DNA from: Alphaproteobacteria bacterium
GTDB lineage: Bacteria; Pseudomonadota; Alphaproteobacteria; Micropepsales; Micropepsaceae
Assembly: GCA_003131925.1 (NCBI GenBank)
Contig: PKWC01000257.1
Span: 1-7,562 of the forward strand
DNA length: 7,562 nt
Direction: 5' to 3'
The position numbers and the translations under genes are program-made. The notes beneath the pieces are model-generated. The model made no database searches. It saw only the letters and a program-made list of their open reading frames with translations, and had not been told where the DNA came from. This document shows positions 1 to 7,141 of the stretch, piece by piece (position 1 is the stretch's first letter; every line of letters starts with the position of its first letter).

Positions 1-296
1 CGTTCGGAGACGTTCGCGACATGGGACAACTCTTGCAGCGCGCCGGTTTTACGCAACCGGTAGCTGACTTGGACCGGATTGTTGTGCGCTACACATCCTT
101 TGCCACGATCGTGAAGGATTTGCGTGCTTTGGGAGAAACGAATTCGCTGGATTCGCGCGACCGTTCGCCGCTTCGGCGGGACGTGTTGCGAGCCGCGCTT
201 GCACATTATGCTTCGCGCGACGCCGATGATCAGGGCAAATTGACCGCGACGTTCGATATCGTGAGTTTGACGGGATGGTCCGCCGGACCGGATTAA
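1..296 (+). CDS. SAM-dependent methyltransferase, C-terminal part (BioC/NDUFAF5-like), 5' truncated
   Basis: The reading frame enters from the left edge (first whole codon at base 3, reading FGDVRDMGQLLQRAGF) and stops with TAA at 294-296, leaving about 97 residues. The segment DVRDMGQLLQRAGF, followed by a VRYTS...DLRALGETN stretch and a final TFDIVSLTGWS strand, matches the C-terminal region of alphaproteobacterial class I SAM methyltransferases related to BioC and the mitochondrial complex I assembly factor NDUFAF5. The SAM-binding motifs would lie upstream of the window, so catalysis cannot be judged. The ATG at base 21 is internal and not the real start, because the family homology continues upstream of it. 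The gene converges on the flp pilin gene: its TAA shares bases with the pilin stop codon on the other strand. The family call is from recalled similarity; the substrate is unknown. Confidence 0.8.
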   Translation, partial: FGDVRDMGQLLQRAGFTQPVADLDRIVVRYTSFATIVKDLRALGETNSLDSRDRSPLRRDVLRAALAHYASRDADDQGKLTATFDIVSLTGWSAGPD

Positions 297-445
297 AGCG
301 AGCTGGCGACCTTTTGGAAGAGCTGCGTCAACGCCGTTTGGCCGAGCGTATTGATCGCACCAATGATTACCACCGCGACGAGCGCGGTGACGATGCCGTA
401 CTCGATGGCGGTGACGCCGCGGCACTCTCGCAGAAAATTTCTCAC
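293..445 (-). CDS. Flp-family type IVb prepilin, 50 residues, GTG start
   Basis: The product is a 50-residue class IVb (Flp/Fap) prepilin. It has a short basic leader (about residues 1-10, ending CRG), then VTAIEYG at 11-17, a hydrophobic helix to about residue 31, and a short tail ending KVASSL. Prepilin peptidase would be expected to cut after Gly10, which places Glu at +5 and Tyr at +6 of a mature pilin of about 40 residues, as in known Flp pilins. The GTG start at 445-443 was chosen because it puts the leader at the usual length and overlaps the mutT TGA at 444-442 in a GTGA arrangement, which suggests translational coupling; no separate Shine-Dalgarno site is visible. The same frame stays open upstream to 961, but that part is only the shadow of mutT. 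No tad or cpa assembly genes are in the window, so the pilin is an orphan here. The family is clear; the role (adhesion or pseudopilin-like) is unknown. Confidence 0.88.
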   Translation of the reverse strand: MRNFLRECRGVTAIEYGIVTALVAVVIIGAINTLGQTALTQLFQKVASSL

Positions 446-867
446 AGTAGATCGCGCAACATGGGAATGAGCGGCAGATCGGCCGGCGGCATCGGGAATG
501 TGCCCAGATCCGCCGGACGCACCCATTTGAGGGCCAGATGTTCGTTCAGGCATGGCCGACCTTTCCATTTCCGGCAGACGTAAAGTGGCATCAAGAGATA
601 AAATTCCGGATAAGCGTGGGATGCGAATGTGAACGGCGCGAGACAATCTTCCTTGACCTCGATACTCAACTCTTCGCGCAATTCCCGAATGAGAGCATCC
701 TCCGGCCTCTCCGCGGGCTCCACCTTGCCGCCCGGAAACTCCCATAACCGCGCCATCTCCTTCCCGACCGGCCGCTGAGCGATCAGCACCCGGCCATCGG
801 CATCGATGAGCGCGCAGGCTGCAACGAGGACAAGCTCTTTCCGCACCTTTCGATGCTCGCTTATCAT
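442..867 (-). CDS. mutT: 8-oxo-dGTP diphosphatase, MutT-type Nudix hydrolase
   Basis: This 141-residue cytosolic Nudix hydrolase is expected to hydrolyse 8-oxo-dGTP to the monophosphate and so prevent A:T to C:G mutations. The Nudix box spans residues 47-69: Gly47, Glu53, then Arg61-Glu62-Leu63 and Glu65-Glu66, the last two being metal-binding glutamates. It is preceded by WEFPGGK (42-48), typical of MutT proper. The usual Gly near the end of the box is Ser68. The segment HAYPEFYLLMPLYVC (about 105-119) and LKWVRPADL (about 133 to the middle of the C-terminal part) also follow the MutT pattern, and the length is normal. The ATG at 867-865 is the only start after the in-frame argJ stop 39 bases upstream. 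Its ribosome site is weak, which fits expression from the argJ message 36 bp upstream. The gene overlaps the pilin start by four bases. Another Nudix substrate is possible. Confidence 0.88.
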   Translation of the reverse strand: MISEHRKVRKELVLVAACALIDADGRVLIAQRPVGKEMARLWEFPGGKVEPAERPEDALIRELREELSIEVKEDCLAPFTFASHAYPEFYLLMPLYVCRKWKGRPCLNEHLALKWVRPADLGTFPMPPADLPLIPMLRDLL

Positions 868-903
868 GAGGATTACCGTGTGAAGGCGCCGTTTGAGGAT
901 GCT

Positions 904-2238
904 CTAGCTGCGGTAAGAAGCGTTGACACGGATGTACCCTTCGGTCAGATCGCAGGTCCATACCCGGGCGCGCCCCGCTCCCACTCCAAGATCGACGCCA
1001 ATCGCGACCTCGCGGCCGGAGACTGCTCGACTCGCAAGCCCTTCGTCGTAAGAACCGGCGCGCTGTCCGCTTTCTGCGACCAGCTGCCCACCGAAATCAA
1101 TGCGCAGCCGATCGCGGTCCGCGGACTCACCCGCCTTGCCGACCGCCATGACCACGCGCCCCCAATTGGCGTCGCCCCCGGCGATGGCGGTCTTCACCAG
1201 AGGCGAATTGGCAATCGCAAACCCCACGCGCCGTGCGGATTCGTCGCTCTCTGCGCCGCTTACGTCGATGCGGATCAGTTTTTGCGCGCCTTCGCCGTCA
1301 CGAACGACCTGAAGCGCAAGATCAAGCAGAAGGGCGTCAAATTTCCGGCGGAAGTCCCCCAAACGCCGATCACCCGCTTTTGCGATGTGCGGATGGGGGG
1401 CACCTTTCCCCGTGGCAAAGACGAGAAGAGTATCGTTTGTCGAGGTGTCGCCGTCGACGGTAATCGCGTTGAACGAATTCCGTACGCCCGACGAAAGAAG
1501 TTCCTGGAGCACAGGCGCGGGAAGGTTCGCGTCCGTGAAAACAAAAGCCAGGAGCGTCGCCATGTCGGGCGCGATCATGCCGGAACCCTTGGCAATGCCA
1601 TTGATGGTCACGCGGTGATCTTCGATCATTGCACGCGCAGTCGCCATTTTGGGAAACGTGTCGGTCGTCATGATGGCTTCCGCTGCGGCACGCCAGCCGC
1701 CTGCGGCGCCGGCATCGGAGAGGGTGGCCATGATTTTTGTGATCTTGTGCGAGGGCAACGGCTCCCCAATCACCCCGGTCGACGCCACGAACACCTCGCT
1801 TGCGTGGCAATCGAGCGCGGCAGCTGCCGAAGCGGCCACTTCGCGCACCGCGTCCCGGCCGGCGGCGCCGGTGAATGCATTGGCATTTCCGCTATTGGCG
1901 ACGAGCGCGCGGGCTGTCCGCTTTCCCAGATTGGCTCTGCACCATTCGACCGAAGCTGACGCCGTTTTCGACCGTGTGAAAACTCCCGCTGCCTGCGTGC
2001 CTGGTGCCAGGACAGCAAGCAGCACGTCGTCGCGGTCCCGGTAACGTATTCCAGCCGCTATCGTGGCCAGGCGTACGCCAGCGAGCGGAGGAAGAGCGGC
2101 CAAGCTTTTGGGGGCAAGCGGCGACACTGGCGTGGGCGCCGCCTTTGTTGAACCGGACTTCGATGCAACCCGCCGGGTGAGGGGCCGGACAGCCGGTCGT
2201 GCCCGCCGGCTCGCTGGCACGGCGCGCGTCTTGGCCAT
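904..2238 (-). CDS. argJ: Bifunctional glutamate N-acetyltransferase / ornithine acetyltransferase
   Basis: ArgJ transfers acetyl from N-acetylornithine to glutamate, releasing ornithine and closing the arginine acetyl cycle; the bifunctional form can also use acetyl-CoA. The product has 444 residues. Family motifs visible are NSGNANA (115-121), STGVIGEPLP (153-162, the oxyanion-hole Thr-Gly), MTTDTFPK (190-197), KGSGMIAPDMATLL (217-230) and VDGDTSTNDT (261-270). Precursor self-cleavage is expected between Ala227 and Thr228, with Thr228 becoming the N-terminal nucleophile of the beta chain. The ATG at 2238 was chosen because an AAGGGGAG ribosome site sits a few bases upstream. This gives about 37 extra basic, Ala/Pro-rich residues ahead of the usual family start near SPLAPKS; a GTG at codon 38 (2127-2125) would give the usual length but has a poor ribosome site. 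The open frame continues upstream to 3090 only as a shadow of secA. It leads a leftward cluster with mutT and the pilin gene. Whether it is mono- or bifunctional cannot be read directly. Confidence 0.95.
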   Translation of the reverse strand: MAKTRAVPASRRARPAVRPLTRRVASKSGSTKAAPTPVSPLAPKSLAALPPLAGVRLATIAAGIRYRDRDDVLLAVLAPGTQAAGVFTRSKTASASVEWCRANLGKRTARALVANSGNANAFTGAAGRDAVREVAASAAAALDCHASEVFVASTGVIGEPLPSHKITKIMATLSDAGAAGGWRAAAEAIMTTDTFPKMATARAMIEDHRVTINGIAKGSGMIAPDMATLLAFVFTDANLPAPVLQELLSSGVRNSFNAITVDGDTSTNDTLLVFATGKGAPHPHIAKAGDRRLGDFRRKFDALLLDLALQVVRDGEGAQKLIRIDVSGAESDESARRVGFAIANSPLVKTAIAGGDANWGRVVMAVGKAGESADRDRLRIDFGGQLVAESGQRAGSYDEGLASRAVSGREVAIGVDLGVGAGRARVWTCDLTEGYIRVNASYRS

Positions 2239-2258
2239 GGAATGCTCCCCTTCCCGTC
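2227..2258 (-). promoter_or_regulatory. Ribosome binding site and start of argJ
   Basis: On the minus strand an AAGGGGAG stretch precedes the ATG at 2238-2236 with a gap of about six bases (CATTCC). This is the best Shine-Dalgarno match near any argJ start candidate. It supports the long, N-terminally extended form of the protein over the internal GTG at 2127. Confidence 0.7.
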
Positions 2259-2293
2259 GCTCGCGCCGCGTCGGCGGCGTCGGGCGCAGGCGG

Positions 2294-2321
2294 ATTTGGC
2301 CCGTTTCCCTTGAATTGACAA
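2294..2321 (-). promoter_or_regulatory. Possible argJ promoter (weak)
   Basis: On the minus strand, TTGTCA (2321-2316) is followed after 16 bases by CCAAAT (2299-2294), which matches only the second half of a -10 box. It would start transcription about 50 bases upstream of the argJ ATG. Its -35 box lies on the same bases as the secA -35 box, because TTGACAA reads TTGTCAA on the other strand. This is inferred from consensus matching only and is much weaker than the secA candidate. Confidence 0.3.
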
Positions 2322-2324
2322 GGG
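2307..2324. repeat. Short inverted repeat over the secA -35 box
   Basis: CCCTTG (2307-2312) and CAAGGG (2319-2324) form a perfect inverted repeat with a six-base spacer. The repeat covers the -35 region of both the secA promoter candidate and the weaker divergent argJ candidate, so it could be an operator for a dimeric regulator. Six-base arms can also arise by chance, and I do not recognise the site. Confidence 0.35.
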
Positions 2325-2343
2325 GGAAGCGTCTTCTTATCTC
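2315..2343 (+). promoter_or_regulatory. Probable sigma70-type promoter of secA
   Basis: A perfect TTGACA (2315-2320) is followed by exactly 17 bases and then TATCTC (2338-2343), a three-of-six -10 match. Alphaproteobacterial housekeeping promoters keep TTGAC well and tolerate weak -10 boxes. Transcription would begin near 2350, leaving a leader of about 100 nt before the secA ATG at 2449. A six-base inverted repeat overlaps the -35 box. Confidence 0.55.
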
Positions 2344-2386
2344 TGCCGTCGCGCGGCCGGCGCAATCCGTGTGACCGGCGGTATTG

Positions 2387-2418
2387 GTGCCTTTGGCGGG
2401 TTTTCCCGCAAAAGGCGC
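2387..2418 (+). promoter_or_regulatory. Stem-loop in the secA mRNA leader
   Basis: Bases 2387-2400 can pair with 2405-2418 around a TTTT loop (2401-2404). Five G/C pairs close the loop (GCGGG with CCCGC), then one G-A mismatch (2395/2410), then five perfect pairs (2390-2394 with 2411-2415), then G-C, T-G wobble and G-C. The total is 13 pairs of 14. It sits about 30 nt upstream of the secA ATG and just before the ribosome site. No T-tract follows, so it is not an intrinsic terminator. A role in secA translation or mRNA stability is inferred; I do not recognise it as a named RNA family. Confidence 0.5.
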
Positions 2419-2438
2419 GCGCGGCCGTCCGGCCTCAC

Positions 2439-2448
2439 GAGGATTTCC

Positions 2449-2451
<3 letters not shown>
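2439..2451 (+). promoter_or_regulatory. Ribosome binding site and start of secA
   Basis: GAGGA at 2439-2443 lies five bases ahead of the ATG at 2449-2451. This fixes the secA start at MLGLNENAQRF, the family's normal N-terminus, and argues against the in-frame GTG at 2371, which has no such site and would add 26 residues unlike SecA. Confidence 0.75.
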
Positions 2452-5205
<2,754 letters not shown>

Positions 5206-5223
5206 GTTGCGGTTCACGGGCGT

Positions 5224-6033
5224 TCAACTGAGAAAATGTTGGAGCAGACGCGGCAGTTTCCTGGAGACGAACGCCTCGTCCTCCGAGCCGCGGGCTGCTG
5301 CAATGAAATACCAGGGAATGTCCCTGCGGCCCCAATCTTCCGGCCGGTACGGGCGCCCCCATAGCGTGAAGACGTCGTAGCCGACGGATTTGAAAAACCC
5401 GAACCATTCCTCTTTTGTATAGTGGTAGTACCGAGCTGATAGCTCCTGGTCGTTTTCGAATATGATGAGCGGGCGTGATGCAACGAGGGCAGCACGGCCG
5501 CCCTCCAAGGCGCGGATCTCTCCGCCCTCGAGATCGAGTTTGCAGAATCGGAATGGCGCTTCCCGACCATAGCCGCCGGGCAGCAAAATCGCGTCGATTG
5601 TCGTAGCGTCCACCTCCACGACACGGATTTTGTCCTCGAAATCGTATCGCCGCCGTTCGATCCCGCTATAGGCGGAATGGGCTTTTACCCAATGGAATGG
5701 AATGCGGGCAACCCTGTCGTATAGCGCCTTGCCCACGATTTGAATCTGTCCGAGTTTTCGCTGTTTCGCCTTCTTCGCCAGCTTGCGCGCGAGATCGGGG
5801 AGAGGCTCCACAGCCAGGACGAGACCTTGGTCGCCAACCTTCTCCGCCATTGGGAAAGTATGGCGGCCGACATGCGCGCCACCGTCGAGCGTTACGTCGC
5901 CGGGACTCAGGATGCTCGTGTAGATTTCGGCAATAACATGTTCGAAGAATTCGCCCGGATGGATATTTCCGCCTGCCCCGCTTGTACCCATTGCGAAAAG
6001 CTTCGCGCAGGCATCGTCATCAAGGAGCGCCAT
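5224..6033 (-). CDS. FkbM-family SAM-dependent methyltransferase
   Basis: The product has 269 residues and looks complete. The SAM-binding motif I is VTLDGGAHVGRHTF (47-60), the acidic post-I motif is VEPLP (75-79), and KLDLEGGEIRALEGG (165-179) is the FkbM/Methyltransf_21 signature (usual form K-hydrophobic-D-x-E-G-x-E). It is followed by RPLIIFEN (187-194), also typical. The family mostly methylates hydroxyl groups of sugars, polyketides and surface glycans; no signal peptide or membrane segment is seen, so it is likely cytosolic. The substrate cannot be predicted. It lies 16 bp behind the accA stop on the same strand, so co-transcription is likely. No Shine-Dalgarno site precedes the ATG at 6033; a TATAGT box just upstream could give a leaderless message. 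An alternative in-frame ATG is codon 15 (5991-5989). The family is confident, the start less so. Confidence 0.85.
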   Translation of the reverse strand: MALLDDDACAKLFAMGTSGAGGNIHPGEFFEHVIAEIYTSILSPGDVTLDGGAHVGRHTFPMAEKVGDQGLVLAVEPLPDLARKLAKKAKQRKLGQIQIVGKALYDRVARIPFHWVKAHSAYSGIERRRYDFEDKIRVVEVDATTIDAILLPGGYGREAPFRFCKLDLEGGEIRALEGGRAALVASRPLIIFENDQELSARYYHYTKEEWFGFFKSVGYDVFTLWGRPYRPEDWGRRDIPWYFIAAARGSEDEAFVSRKLPRLLQHFLS

Positions 6034-6045
6034 ATGCGCACTATA
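6033..6045 (-). promoter_or_regulatory. Possible -10 box giving a leaderless FkbM-gene mRNA
   Basis: On the minus strand TATAGT (6045-6040, five of six -10 bases) ends six bases before the ATG at 6033. A transcript starting seven bases after the box would begin at the A of the start codon. This would explain the missing ribosome site. The -35 position (6068-6063) reads TCGCAG, a poor match, so the promoter is speculative. Confidence 0.25.
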
Positions 6046-6049
6046 ACCG

Positions 6050-7009
6050 TTAGGCGGTCAGGCTGCGACCTATGGCGAGGTATTTGTCGCGCCGTTGCTG
6101 CCGCAGTTGCGCCGGCGCGAGTCCGTCGAATTCGGACAAGGCGCGGGCGATCGTATCACCCACGGCGTTGATCGTCTGGAGAGGAGCACGATGGGCCCCG
6201 CCCGGCGGTTCGCGCACGATGCCGTCGATCACTTTCAGTTCCAGCAAATCCTGGGCAGTGATGCGCATCGCCGCGGCCGCCTCCTGCGCCTTGTCGGCGC
6301 TGCGCCACAATATCGATGCGCAGCCTTCGGGCGAAATCACCGCGTATATGGCGTGTTCAAGCATATAGACCCGGTTTGCGACCGCTATGCCGAGCGCCCC
6401 TCCCGACATACCCTCGCCGATGATCATCGTTACGAACGGCACGCCGAGCGAAAGGCAGGCATCCGTCGAACGCGCGATGGCCTCCGCTTGGCCCCGCTCT
6501 TCGGCACCCACGCCGGGATAGGCGCCCGGCGTGTCGGCGAACGAAACTACCGGCAGCTTGAAACGCTCGGCGAGAGAGAACAGCCGCTGCGCTTTGCGGT
6601 AGCCTTCTGGCATCGCCATGCCAAAATTATGTGTAAGACGGCTCTTGGTGTCGTTCCCCTTCTCTTGCCCCACGATCGCGACAACCCGGCCGCGCAACCG
6701 GCCGAGACCAGAAATTATGGCGCGATCTTCCGAATAAAGCCGATCGCCGGCGAGTGGCGTGAAGTCTTCGACAAGCGCGGACACGTAGTCGGAGAAGTGC
6801 GGTCTGGCGGGGTGGCGAGCCACGAGCGCCTTTTGCCAGGGCGTCAGTTTTGCGTAGGTGTCATTGATGAGGGACTCCGCCCTTGCCTGCAGGCGTGCCA
6901 CTTCGTCGTCGATCTCCATCGCGGGATCTTGCGCCGATAGCTGTCGCAGCTCCACGACTTTGCCTTCGAGCTCGGCGATCGGACGTTCGAAATCCAGATA
7001 AGCGTGCAT
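6050..7009 (-). CDS. accA: Acetyl-CoA carboxylase carboxyltransferase subunit alpha
   Basis: AccA pairs with AccD to form the carboxyltransferase that moves CO2 from carboxybiotin on AccB to acetyl-CoA, making malonyl-CoA, the committed step of fatty-acid synthesis in the cytosol. The 319-residue length is standard. Motifs are an N-terminal charged helical region beginning LDFERPIAELEGKVVEL (5-21), QEKGNDTKSR (115-124), NFGMAMPEGYRKA (128-140), DTPGAYPGVGAEERGQ (159-174), GEGMSGGALGIA (198-209, the glycine-rich oxyanion-hole segment) and SPEGCASILW (226-235). The ATG at 7009 gives the family's usual N-terminus; a modest GAGAG stretch lies just upstream. accA is separate from accB, accC and accD, as is common. 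A 132-bp gap with AT-rich patches precedes it and should hold the promoter; the FkbM gene follows 16 bp downstream. Confidence 0.98.
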   Translation of the reverse strand: MHAYLDFERPIAELEGKVVELRQLSAQDPAMEIDDEVARLQARAESLINDTYAKLTPWQKALVARHPARPHFSDYVSALVEDFTPLAGDRLYSEDRAIISGLGRLRGRVVAIVGQEKGNDTKSRLTHNFGMAMPEGYRKAQRLFSLAERFKLPVVSFADTPGAYPGVGAEERGQAEAIARSTDACLSLGVPFVTMIIGEGMSGGALGIAVANRVYMLEHAIYAVISPEGCASILWRSADKAQEAAAAMRITAQDLLELKVIDGIVREPPGGAHRAPLQTINAVGDTIARALSEFDGLAPAQLRQQRRDKYLAIGRSLTA

Positions 7010-7141
7010 CGTCTCTCATTGCTGGCGCTCGTGGGAACGTGGCAAGCGGCGCCCCGGCTTGTCAATAAACAGCGTCTGGTATGAATAGAACCGCAGCGTA
7101 TATTAACAATTGCCGAATGGGCGAAGCACGGCGCGCATTGC
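7010..7141 (-). promoter_or_regulatory. Upstream region of accA with weak promoter candidates
   Basis: This 132-bp gap between the lyase gene and accA includes an AT-rich stretch (about 7060-7112) unlike the GC-rich surroundings. Two minus-strand candidates are visible. One is a perfect TTGACA (7065-7060) with no good -10 at 17 bases (CCACGT). The other is TTGTTA (7109-7104), 16 bases, TATTCA (7087-7082). CAGCGT occurs twice on the plus strand (7071 and 7094 regions) as a direct repeat. No clear intrinsic terminator for the upstream lyase gene is seen. The promoter location is inferred from composition and partial matches. Confidence 0.35.

Noticed and set aside
293..961. Minus-strand 222-codon frame containing the pilin at its end
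   Set aside because: Only the last 50 codons resemble a known protein (Flp pilin). The rest overlaps mutT and the argJ end in another frame and is Arg/Gly/Ser-rich shadow sequence.
853..1959. Plus-strand 368-codon frame opposite argJ
   Set aside because: Composition is Arg/His/Gly/Cys-rich with no family resemblance; it is the antisense shadow of argJ.
2387..2418. Reading the leader hairpin as an intrinsic terminator
   Set aside because: No run of T follows the stem on either strand; the plus side continues GC-rich and the minus side reads into mixed sequence.
2371..2448. In-frame GTG that would lengthen SecA by 26 residues
   Set aside because: No ribosome site there, the extra residues do not resemble SecA, the leader hairpin falls inside it, and ATG 2449 has GAGGA at the right distance. 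A separate SecM-like arrest peptide is not apparent either.
6095..6940. Plus-strand 281-codon frame opposite accA
   Set aside because: Antisense to a clearly identified accA and without motifs or a ribosome site.
7060..7065. Perfect TTGACA upstream of accA as a confident promoter
   Set aside because: The -10 position at 16-18 bases has no acceptable match, so it is listed only as a weak candidate.
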